Source: Rhyzopertha dominica
Taxonomy: Eukaryota > Arthropoda > Insecta > Coleoptera > Bostrichidae
NCBI GenBank assembly: GCA_025024175.1
Contig: QCXZ01000041.1
Span: 8,675,786-8,739,785 of the forward strand
Reading direction: 5' to 3'
DNA length: 64,000 bases
Position numbers and translations under genes: made by a program. Positions 12,450 through 24,900 of the stretch are shown here, piece after piece (position 1 is the stretch's first letter; every line of letters begins with the position of its first letter). The notes under the pieces were generated by a model that saw nothing but the letters and a program-made list of their open reading frames with translations, was not told where the DNA came from and ran no database searches.

Positions 12450-12950
12450 CTAAGACATGCCGGAAGAAAGGTTATCCTTGTCAGTAGCACCGCGTCTCCT
12501 ATTCTCAAAGTTGCTTACGTTCTGTTCTTTTATTTCTAACTCATCCGCGTACGTGCCATCCGCGTAATCGATATTGTCCACGTTTTTTATAAACAGCGGT
12601 TCGGTATTGACGACCCTGCTACTGTACCTTTGCTGCTCCTTGTCGTCTGACACGACCGGTTCTGTCTTCCGTTCGGTTTCGTCGATGCTCTTATTCGAAA
12701 CTACCTTGCTTTCCTCCTGCACGCCGTAATCCGCTTCTTGGATACCGCTGAGATTCAACTTGGATTTCGCGATCCTATTCTGGACGATCTGAAGATGCCT
12801 TAATACGTAGTCTTCACCAGGAGCTAGCTGGTAAGCCTTCTTCAGACAAGCCTCTGCTTCCAACAGTTTTCCTCTTTCGACGTGGACCACGCAGAGGTTG
12901 TGGAGTCCTTGGATGTTTTCTGGGTCAAGTTCTAAGATCCTTCTGTAGCA
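12450..12950 (-). CDS. Tmtc3: Tmtc3 last coding exon (residues 624-789)
   Basis: The acceptor is TATATTTCAG at 12960-12951 and the exon starts TGC TAC AGA in phase 0. It completes the TPR begun in the previous exon (joined reading [16 protein letters not shown]) and encodes one more ([20 protein letters not shown]). A hydrophilic acidic and basic tail of about 100 residues follows, ending SSGMS-stop. No ER-retrieval KDEL-type signal is seen. The exon holds 501 nt including TAG. Confidence 0.88.
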   Translation of the reverse strand, partial: CYRRILELDPENIQGLHNLCVVHVERGKLLEAEACLKKAYQLAPGEDYVLRHLQIVQNRIAKSKLNLSGIQEADYGVQEESKVVSNKSIDETERKTEPVVSDDKEQQRYSSRVVNTEPLFIKNVDNIDYADGTYADELEIKEQNVSNFENRRRGATDKDNLSSGMS

Positions 12951-15900
12951 CTGAAATATAAATGTTAAAATTAATGTCACAAAGTAGTCCGAGGCTAGAA
13001 AAAATATGCGGTATTTTGTGGAGGTCTAACTAAAAACTAACTAAATTATGTTGATCACCAAAAAATGCCACTTATATTGCACCTTGAGACCCTCTGTTTT
13101 CATGAGCGTTGACGACTTACAACAAAAAAAAAGATTGCTTATGCCAAACAAGAACCGCTGGCGACCTTTTACCGTAACCAGTAACATTACAACCGGTACA
13201 TTGTCCCGTCAAAGTATAAGTGGTCTTCTTTGATATCGTCTAAAACCAATTCACAATCCTCTACAAAGACGAAAAATAACTTTTTTTTATTTATGTACTG
13301 GTTATAAGTTGGACTTGGATGTAGACGCGCTATGCTGATGTATCCTGCACAGCTGTTTCGGCTCACTAAGTCTCCTCAGCACAGCTATAGTTACCGATGC
13401 AGACAGCATGGCACAGTTCCAGTTTCCCCTTATAAACGCCAAGGCGGCCAATGCTCATGGTAGCACAGACTCCATGTGGGAGATTGTCATTTGTAGGCTT
13501 TGTCGAACTCTCGCCTTTAGAGGAGACTCAAGTTCTACTGGTAGCCCATCTTATAAGGGCGCTCAAATCAAGACAGATGTCTTTGGCGGTGGTATTCTGC
13601 GAAGAGCGCAGCTCTCACTGTTGGATGTAATGCCTGTGCCATGCTGTTTGCATTAAAACAATCTATGGACCGCTTTTTAAGCCTCTTTGGCCATAGTCCC
13701 AATGCAGACAACATAGCCGGTGCTAGAGTGCCTCTAAAATATAAAAGCAGCATTTTTACCGCAATAAGAAAAGGGCAAATTAAATTTTGAACATTTTTTT
13801 AACTAAGCTCTGTAACCTTTTTCACGCAACTTTGTTTGTGTTCTCCGGAAGTGTTACCCATCTCCAAAAGTACCGACAAATGTTACTAGGCACATTACCA
13901 TCTCTGTTACTGACAGATTAGTTATCTTCTGACATATTTTACTTGCTTCCCCCTCGCATAATAGGGAGAGGAATCATTCTGTCTTTTGTATTATTGGATA
14001 AAATTTGCGCTTCCAGCTGGTGGTAACTTCTAATGTAGTGGCCTTATATTTATCCTACCCAGATATCAATTGTGTTTAAAAATAATGGAAACATTTACGT
14101 CATTAATCTGACGAAAACTGCAATTTCATGTTTTTGTTTCCCGAAAATATTAGTTTAAGACCAAATTGTTTTCTTTGAAAAATAATTGCAGTGTTTATTT
14201 GTAATAATATTATAGCCTGAAACGGGATATTTAACTACCCAGATTATACATTATACTATATGATTATATTATATGATCATTAGTGCATAGAAGCTACATT
14301 TTAGTAGTTAACATTATAAAAAGCGTAACGGTATAAACCGAAAATCAAACCCAATTATACACTAAACATCCGGTCTGCTAGCTTTTTTCTGCAGAGATAT
14401 AAGCTCATTTTCGAGTCGCCGGGGCCTAATAATAAATTTCTGCAAATGGAATTGATCTAACAAATAAGAAAGGCGAACGAGCTGGGTATTAAAATACACT
14501 TCCTTGTGAACGCGTAATTTTATACTTTCGTTGTGGGGGCCGATTAATGACATCATTATTGTATAAGCTATGGGCCAATCCGGCAAAGATTGTAATTATT
14601 ACTATTTCAAATTAGGTAACATTATACTCTTACACATTTTGTGTGGTTTCAAAATTAATAATCATCATAATATATATAACGTGTCTTCATTCAACGAAAA
14701 TATGGTTGTATTTTAAGCACTTTTGGCTACAAATTCCTTCTTCAGAATTTTTTTACAACGGAGTCGTTGTAGATTTGCGGCTTGGCTCAAACGTTCGACC
14801 ACAGTGTCACAAAGTTCTCTGTCCAGCTGCGGTTGTGCAGATCTGTCCGATGCTAATAGCAGTTACGGATTAGTTGGACTGAAGTGGGAGATACTGCTGA
14901 CGATTTTCATATTATTTCGTACCCATAAAAAATTGTCAGAGCCGAGTGTCGTTTGTGCCCAAATTTTTCATTTTTAAATTAAAAATTACCAGAAGTAGTA
15001 GTACTAGTACTACAAAAAAGTGCAAAGTTTAAAATATGGAAAAGGAGTGAGACTGACTGGGTAGGCTTTCAAATTTGAGGAAAATAATTACATTTATAAA
15101 ACCATGTCCGAAAGTCGATGACCGCAACAAAAAAAGGCTGTACAAGCAAATTACCGTTATTACTTAGCTTTGAAAGGAAAAATCGTAAATTGTTGGAATA
15201 TATTTATAAATCCATCAATTTCGTTGCTATAACTTGATCTGCAACGTTCAGTTCAGTATATTGTGGTATCTATAGCTTGGCGAAACAGCCCACGTTGCAG
15301 AATCATTTATAGAAACCCCGTACTAGCATGTGTTGGTAGTAGTTTGGAAAGTAACAGTAATGAGGAATTACTAGNAATTACTTGGACATAAAAACTTAAA
15401 GTAAAATGCAGGAACAAGCAAGTGTTGTTAGTTGGGTGTTTATTCTGATTCTTACGTTTTCTGCTGCATCGAGGTCCTTGATGTTATTGATATAGATGTC
15501 CCCCAACAATATGAGGCCTTTGACGTGATCGGGATGATACTTCACGAGTTGATTTAGGAAAGGTGCCGCCTCCAGCGGTCTATGATCATCAGCTAAGAGC
15601 AGTGCGAGATTGAATAGAGCGCTCCGAAAGTCGGCCTTTAAGTGCACCGCCCTTCTGAACCAATTTTCAGCCTCTTCGGTATTTTTGTCGTCCATAGCCA
15701 ACATCCCCAGGTTAAAGTGTACCCTCTCGTTATTTCCATCTTTCACCAACAGCTTCAGGAGCCGTTCTCTCGCTACCGATCGCAGTTCGGCGCGTCCGAA
15801 TTCCTGGAGGAGAATTGCAGAGTTCAAAAGAGCTTGTTCATGCTCAGGATCGAATTCCAAAGCTTTGTCCAGGTAGGCTAAAGCTTGGGATGCCTTGCCC

Positions 15901-18900
15901 TGTTCTAGGAATACAACTCCCAGCTGAAATAAAGAAGAGTCTGGTTACTCGTGGAATTGAATTTGCATTCAACACTTGATACGGGTATACTTACGTTGTA
16001 ATAAATGTCGGGGTTGTTGCTGTCGTAAAGCAGCGCCCTTTCGTAAACTTCCTGGGCTTCCTTCGTTCTGTTTAATTTAATCAATATGTCGCCTCTGTTA
16101 ATGTACGCCTGAGTATAATCAGATCTCATGCTAATGGCTTGCCTGTAGAGCATGTCGGCCTCCTCGAGTCGGGTCGAGTTTTTCGATATTAAATTCGCGA
16201 GGTTCAGGAACACGTTCAGATGGTTCGGCGCTATTCGCGCCTGATAAGACTCGCCAGGCTTTGCCTTCGGCAACAGCGACTTCGCTTTCAGGTAAGCCTC
16301 CTCCGCCTCCTTGAACTTCTTCAGATGGTTGTACGTGCGCCCTACATTAATATGGGCGCCGACGTCGTCCTCTTGAACGCTCACGGCGGTGTGAAAGTAT
16401 TTCAAAGCCTCTTCGTATTTACCCTGACTTTCGAGGGCATGCCCTACATTATTAAAGAGCTTGGCGTTGCGCTGATTAACCCTCAAACCGGACATGAATA
16501 TTGAATATTCAGTTTCCCAGTCCCAATTCCTCAAGTACGTCTTCGAGCCCTGAGCTAGGATAACGACGGCTAAGGCGAGCCACGCCAGCCTCTTGTTCCT
16601 TTTCTGACTGAGCAGGCTCCATCCATATGCCACGAGCATGCAGAAGCCCATCGATGGCATGTAGAGGACTCGTTCGGCGACGACAAAGCCCACGGGGAAG
16701 AACAGATTGGACGCTGGGATGAACGGCAGGACAAGCAGCGCCAAACTCTAAAATTAATTAATCGTGTCATTATATGCATTCTCTTACACGCGAATAGCTA
16801 GAAGTTTGACAAAGATTCTGTCGAAATCTTTGTATACTTGTTTATTTATAGACCTCTACTCGTTTATGTTTTAACACTGGTCTAGCTTAACGGTAGCATC
16901 AGTGGCTTCTTGATACAATGGCTATTAGGAAGACACGGCAAGGTAGTAATTTACCAACACTGTGAGTAGGATGTCAGATACTAAGGGTTGAAAAATTATT
17001 TTGATCTTAGGCCATTTGTATTACTACTCAAGTGGTATGGAGTTACAGGGAATAGCTTATTAAGTGAATTAGGAAGGTTACTTATGTGTGACAGTTAAGT
17101 AAACTGGTTGCAAAATTGACTATTTAAATTGCTTCATCTCGATGTTTTTAACGTGATTTAGAAAATATGGACTTTGAAAACTGCGTTTTTCTGACTTACT
17201 TTCTTTTATTTAAGCACTTGTACCGAAATACACTAAATCTGAACAGAACTGGTTTAAACACACTATCCTTTTCTGATTTAGAACTTCAAACTTCAACTTT
17301 ACGCTGTGCGCCAGCCCACGTTTTATATAGGCTACCTTTCCAATACGCCATCTTTCTGGACGTCTATGATATCTACCTAATGGATTAATGGTTTGCAGTG
17401 TCCAATTAAGACCACATTTGCATTTGCATGCCAACAACTCTCGTGCATTGATGGCACTGATGGCATCACATTATCCGATGGTACGTAACACTTCCCCCTC
17501 CTTAGAAACTGATCCTCCCAATCAATTCCATTCCTCGGGATCTCCATGGTACTCGCTTAAACGATTTCAGTCTACCACCTTCATCTTTGATCCTGAGCTC
17601 CACTGGATTGCGTTGACTATCATTAGTCCTTTTCACTAACTTGTAGGGTCACAGCATGATGACAACGTATGCGAAACACCATACCTCATTCGTGGGGTTG
17701 TGAAGTCACACCAGAGCGCCTTCCCTAAACTGTCTAAACTGTTTGATAATGGCCGTCCCTTCATGGCGAGCTTTCGCATGATCACTGGTAATCTTGCCTA
17801 ATGAAGCTCCCTTGTTACTTCATTCTTTCCTTCACTCGTGTTGATGAAACCTTTGTGACTGCACAGTTGCACACTTGCAACTACCATTTCTTTACATATA
17901 CGCGACAAGCCAATTGCTAGAAAAGTTCGCGTAGCTTTGCTGCCATAATATTTTGGTAGAAGAAAAATAAGTGAACTCTGATTCCGCCACTTAAAAAAAT
18001 GAATTTTCTGCGAAGTTTTATCTAAGCTTTATATAATATATTATGTTTACCAATGACCTATTTCAGATCTTTACATAAAACTTTATAAAATTGCTTCAGA
18101 CAGATAAAGTCACACCAAACTCATTACTAATAGAAATACTTAAAATTGGAAATAAAGAATCGCATCCTAGTTGCTAAAGTTCGTTTGCAGAACTAATCAA
18201 TTTTTCCACAAATAAATAGGTCGACGTTCTGTTAAGATTTATATTATACAATATTAAAACAAACCAGCTTCATGAAATTAGAGCATTGAATAAAACTGTA
18301 ACTGCCAATAGCTCAAGAAAATTAAATGTATTCAAACTGATTCGTGTTTCCCTTGTTTAATGAAATAGGCCTGCCGGGGGCACCATACTTAAAAACGCAC
18401 TTAATATTTTAATAGGTGGTCTGGAATTGAGTACCTATTTTTATAAAAATTATAAATTTGCTTCGTAAATTTACTTTATTGCAATTAATCTCCAAACAAG
18501 GTAACTTGCTAGAGATAAATAAGCAGCAATTAGGATATAATTCCATACAGCTAAATACACACCCTTGTAAATTAAACAAGAAAGGTTTATTCCATACCAC
18601 GTTGTATTTCATCTGAACGCCATTATAGAAATACAAATATATAGAGTAAGAAGCTAGTGTAGATACTGTAAACACGTAGCAATAAGTTTAGGTCATGTTT
18701 ATGAGAGCCTGAAAATTTGCCAACATAGATATGTGAAGTCAACTTAATATTCGTGTAAGCTTTAATACTTTTTACGAATTCGATATTACCATTTAAATTG
18801 TAACTGTAGGCAGTGTTTATCTGTGCATAAAGGAGAAAGAATAAAAGCGTAATTACCTAAGTGCCATAGTAATAAATTCTGACGTCATCCGGACATAACA

Positions 18901-21900
18901 AGGATTTGAAATTTTTAAAAGAAGATACAACACTACATAAATAAGAAAAAAATGGTACAAGTGTGACCACTGAGGTACCCCTGTTTGAAAGAGAAGGTGT
19001 TGGGACACTCTACTATTAAACCTAAGAAACGGCGATCGGCATGGGAATAAAGCCATATAAGGAAATTACAGACTCCCACAGACTTTTCTGGATAACTCCT
19101 TTAACTTGTTTATCCGCAGACCAAGCTAAAGTCTGAAATGTACAGCAACAAGACCTTTTGTGAAAAAAGAAAACTTTTTGGAACCCCAAAATAAGATAGT
19201 TGGGGTAACTATATAGTGTTTGATAGTTGCGGTATCAAGGATTTTCTCGGCACACAAAGGTCTCTACTACCACAGCAAACTTTGCTGGTCAAAAATAACA
19301 ATGAAGAGAGGATCCAGAGGAAAACCTCCAGTATTATGATCTGCAACTTGGTGGCATTCTAAACTCAGTTTTATTTATCATAACGTTCTTTGACTGTTCT
19401 GGATTTTACTCAATGTCAAATAATTTTCTGTGAACACCATATAACCCTAAGAGATTTGCTTAATTACTTTTTACCAGGCGAACAAAAACAAATACTTAAA
19501 ACCAAAGGGTTTCATAATGTATGCATAAGGAAGATTCTAATCATCTAATTGATTCTTGAAACTCGGAAAATGGTCTCGAAAATTGCTGAAGAATGCAGCA
19601 ACCTTTAAACTCTTCGATGGCACAACCCTGTATAATTTTTAAGTTTCTGTCATTCCCTGCAGCTAGTGCCATGTTAGAACAGCCAAAGTTACTTGCGCCT
19701 GTAAGAATCTTCTGCTGATTTAAGTATTACTATCTTTTTCCAATGATACTGTAAATTTATTAAATTTGTGACATGCACTTCCCACATAATTTTTAACCGA
19801 CGTCTCGTAACGGCCCGTGCACTCCTTGGAATGGTAATCTGATTCTCACATATCTGGATTATTCCACATATAATCTTTAATGGCACTATACCGAATGATG
19901 TAGGTTGTATCTTAATTACAACCGAGAACTGCCATCACGCAAACTAAAATTTATTGGGCCCTGGAAATAAGTAACGACCCACTTAAAGTCATTAAACCAA
20001 CAGACACAATCTAGAATGCCTTCGTGAGCGTGCAACATTAAAACTTCGGTACTTTTACAGACGAAATCAGCATGAAATGACACCAAGACAAAGGTTCTTT
20101 TATTCGCTTTAATTGAACGTTTTTTCCTCCTGCAGTGTTAATAAAATGGCGCTACCGCCTGATAATTGGAAGGCTCGCTATTCTTGCAACTTGATGTAAA
20201 TTAGGTGCTATTAGTCACTTCAAAATACCCAAGTAAGTAACTTTTACCGGTGTGAAAACAGCAGCCAAATCACAGCAGCCTAAATTTCCGAATGTAGCCG
20301 AACGTACCACAGAAGTAGTAAAAATAGAGCGCTTTTTGGTCAGCCAATCAGCAAAATTAAGGATAAATATATTAAGTGTATAAGTTCAGGCGAAATACTG
20401 AATACCTAATACTAGCTATAAATAAAGCTAAATAAACAAATATTATTTATATAACGGGCATTAGAGATTGTGCCACGCTAAAACCCCTCATAAAACAGCA
20501 CTGACTATTTAAATATGGATCGGTACATACAAATCTAATTAAACAATAACAATAACACACAAGCACTATTAGAGCGACTAATTGCGCATAAAAAGAATTT
20601 TTGCAAAGCATGCCTTGGTTGCGAAAAAAATTAATTTTGGTTTTTGTAAATATACAGGGTTGAATATTAAACATGGACGCGCACATACGAATCCAATGAG
20701 ATTTTGAGAAAAGATCCAGCACTGTTAAAGAAACTAATTGCGCATAAAAAGATTTTTTGCAAAGCATGCCTTGGTTGCGGAAAAAATTAATTTTGGTTTT
20801 TGGAAATATACAGGGTTGAATATTAAACATGGACGCGCACATACGAATCCGATGAAATTTTGAGAAAAGAACCAGCACTGTTAAAGAAACTAATTGCGCA
20901 TAAAAAGATTTTTTGCAAAGCATGCCTTGGTTGCGAAAAAAATTAATTTTGGTATTTGGAAATATACAGGGTTGAATATTAAACATGGACGCGCACATAC
21001 GAATCCAATGAGATTTTGAGAAAAGATCCAGTACTGTTAAAGAAACTAATTGCGCATAAAAAGATTTTTTGCATTTTTTCTCAAAATCTCATCGGATTCA
21101 TATGTGCGCGTCCATGTTTAATATTCAACCCTGTTTATTTCCAAAAAGCAAAATTAATTTTTTCCGCAACCAAGGCATGCTTTGCAAAAAATCTTTTTAT
21201 GCGCAATTAGTTTCTTTAACAGTGCTGGTTCTTTTCTCAAAATTTCATCGGATTCGTATGAGCGCGTCCATGTTTAATATTCAACCCTGTATATTTCCAA
21301 AAACCAAAATTAATTTTTTCCGCAACCAAGGCATGCTTTGCAAAAAATCTTTTTATGCGCAATTAGTTTCTTTAACAGTGCTGGATCTTTTCTCAAAATC
21401 TCATTGGATTCGTATGTGCGCGTCCATGTTTAATATTCAACCCTGTATATTTACAAAAACCAAAATTAATTTTTTTCGCAACCAAGGCATGCTTTGCAAA
21501 AAATCTTTTTATGCGCAATTAGTTTCTTTAACAGTGCTGGTTCTTTTCTCAAAATCTCATGGGATTCGTATGTGCGCGTCCATGTTTAATATTCAACCCT
21601 GTGTATTTCCAAAAACCAAAATTAATTTTTTCCGCAACCAAGGCATGCTTTGCAAAAAATCTTTTTATGCGCAATTAGTTGCTTTAACAGTGCTGGATCT
21701 TTTCTCAAAATCTCATTGGATTCGTATGTGCGCGTCCATGTTTAATATTCAACCCTGTTTATTTCCAAAAAGCAAAATTAATTTTTTTCGCAACCAAGGC
21801 ATGCTTTGCAAAAAATCTTTTTATGCGCAATTAGTTTCTTTAACAGTGCTGGTTCTTTTCTCAAAATTTCATTGGATTCGTATGTGCGCGTCCATGTTTA

Positions 21901-24900
21901 ATATTCAACCCTGTTTATTTCCAAAAAGCAAAATTAATTTTTTTCGCAACCAAGGCATGCTTTGCAAAAAATCTTTTTATGCGCAATTAGTTTCTTTAAC
22001 AGTGCTGGTTCTTTTCTCAAAATTTCATTGGATTCGTATGTGCGCGTCCATGTTTAATATTCAACCCTGTTTATTTCCAAAAACCAAAATTAATTTTTTT
22101 CGCAACCAAGGCATGCTTTGCAAAAAATCTTTTTATGCGCAATTAGTTTCTTTAACAGTGCTGGTTCTTTTCTCAAAATTTCATCGGATTCGTATGTGCG
22201 CGTCCATGTTTATTATTCAACCCTGTTTATTTCCAAAAAGCAAAATTAATTTTTTTCGCAACCAAGGCATGCTTTGCAAAAAATCTTTTTATGCGCAATT
22301 AGTTTCTTTAACAGTGCTGGATCTTCTCTCAAAATTTCATTGGATTCGTATGTGCGCGTCCATGTTTAATATTCAACCCTGTGTATTTCCAAAAACCAAA
22401 ATTAATTTTTTTCGCAACCAAGGCATGCTTTGCAAAAAATCTTTTTATGCGCAATTAGTTTCTTTAACAGTGCTGGATCTTTTCTCAAAATCTCATTGGA
22501 TTCGTATGTGCGCGTCCATGTTTAATATTCAACCCTGTTTATTTCCAAAAAGCAAAATTAATTTTTTTCGCAACCAAGGCATGCTTTGCAAAAAATCTTT
22601 TTATGCGCAATTAGTTTCTTTAACAGTGCTGGTTGTTTTCTCAAAATTTCATCGGAGTCGTATGTGCGCGTCCATGTTTAATATTCAACCCTGTATATTT
22701 CCAAGAACCAAAATTAATTTTTTTCGCAACCAAGGCATGCTTTGCAAAAAATCTTTTTATGCGCAATTAGTTTCTTTAACAGTGCTGGTTCTTTTCTCAA
22801 AATTTCATTGGATTCGTATGTGCGCGTCCATGTTTAATATTCAACCCTGTTTATTTCCAAAAAGCAAAATTAATTTTTTTCGCAACCAAGGCATGCTGTG
22901 CAAAAAATCTTTTTATGCGCAATTAGTTTCTTTAACAGTGCTGGTTCTTTTCTCAAAATTTCATTGGATTCGTATGTGCGCGTCCATGTTTAATATTCAA
23001 CCCTGTATAGTTCCAAAAAACCAAAATTAATTTTTTCCGCAACCAAGGCATGCTTTGCAAAAAATCTTTTTATGCGCAATTAGTTTCTTTAACAGTGCTG
23101 GATCTTTTCTCAAAATCTCATTGGATTCGTATGTGCGCGTCCATGTTTAATATTCAACCCTGTATATTTACAAAAACCAAAATTAATTTTTTTCGCAACC
23201 AAGGCATGCTTTGCAAAAAATCTTTTTATGCGCAATTAGTTTCTTTAGCAGTGCTGGTTCTTTTCTCAAAATCTCATGGGATTCGTATGTGCGCGTCCAT
23301 GTTTAATATTCAACCCTGTGTATTTCCAAAAACCAAAATTAATTTTTTTCGCAACCAAGGCATGCTTTGCAAAAAATCTTTTTATGCGCAATTAGTTTCT
23401 TTAACAGTGCTGGATCTTTTCTCAAAATCTCATTGGATTCGTATGTGCGCGTCCATGTTTAATATTCAACCCTGTTTATTTCCAAAAAGCAAAATTAATT
23501 TTTTTCGCAACCAAGGCATGCTTTGCAAAAAATCTTTTTATGCGCAATTAGTTTCTTTAACAGTGCTGGTTCTTTTCTCAAAATTTCATCGGATTCGTAT
23601 GTGCGCGTCCATGTTTAATATTCAACCCTGTATATTTCCAAAAACCAAAATTAATTTTTTTCGCAACCAAGGCATGCTTTGCAAAAAATCTTTTTATGCG
23701 GAATTAGTTTCTTTAACAGTGCTGGTTCTTTTCTCAAAATTTCATTGGATTCGTATGTGCGCGTCCATGTTTAATATTCAACCCTGTTTATTTCCAAAAA
23801 GAAAAATTAATTTTTTTCGCAACCAAGGCATGCTTTGCAAAAAATCTTTTTATGCGCAATTAGTTTCTTTAACAGTGCTGGTTCTTTTCTCAAAATTTCA
23901 TCGGATTCGTATGTGCGCGTCCATGTTTAATATTCAACCCTGTTTATTTCCAAAAAGCAAAATTAATTTTTTTCGCAACCAAGGCATGCTTTGCAAAAAA
24001 TCTTTTTATGCGCAATTAGTTTCTTTAACAGTGCTGGTTCTTTTATCAAAATCTCATTGGATACGTATGTGCGCGTCCATGTTTAATATTCAACCCTGTA
24101 TATTTACAAAAACCAAAATTAATTTTTTTCGCAACCAAGGCATGCTTTGCAAAAAATCTTTTTATGCGCAATTAGTTTCTTTAACAGTGCTGGTTCTTTT
24201 CTCAAAATTTCATCGGATTCGTATGTGCGCGTCCATGTTTAATATTCAACCCTGTATATTTCTAAAAACCAAAATTAATTTTTTTCGCAACCAAGGCATG
24301 CTTTGCAAAAAATCTTTTTATGCGCAATTAGTTTCTTTAACAGTGCTGGTTCTTTTCTCAAAATTTCATTGGATTCGTATGTGCGCGTCCATGTTTAATA
24401 TTCAACCCTGTTTATTTCCAAAAAGCAAAATTAATTTTTTTCGCAACCAAGGCATGCTTTGCAAAAAATCTTTTTATGCGCAATTAGTTTCTTTAACAGT
24501 GCTGGTTCTTTTCTCAAAATTTCATTGGATTCGTATGTGCGCGTCCATGTTTAATATTCAACCCTGTTTATTTCCAAAAAGGAAAATTAATTTTTTTCGC
24601 AACCAAGGCATGCTTTGCAAAAAATCTTTTTATGCGCAATTAGTTTCTTTAACAGTGCTGGTTCTTTTCTCAAAATTTCATTGGATTCGTATGTGCGCGT
24701 CCATGTTTAATATTCAACCCTGTATATTTCCAAAAACCAAAATTAATTTTTTCCGCAACCAAGGCATGCTTTGCAAAAAATCTTTTTATGCGCAATTAGT
24801 TTCTTTAACAGTGCTGGATCTTTTCTCAAAATCTCATTGGATTCGTATGTGCGCGTCCATGTTTAATATTCAACCCTGTATATTTACAAAAACCAAAATT

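Noticed and set aside
16220..16504. 94-codon plus-strand frame over the Tmtc3 exon, and similar frames at 15610 and 31652
   Set aside because: They are antisense shadows of conserved minus-strand coding sequence.
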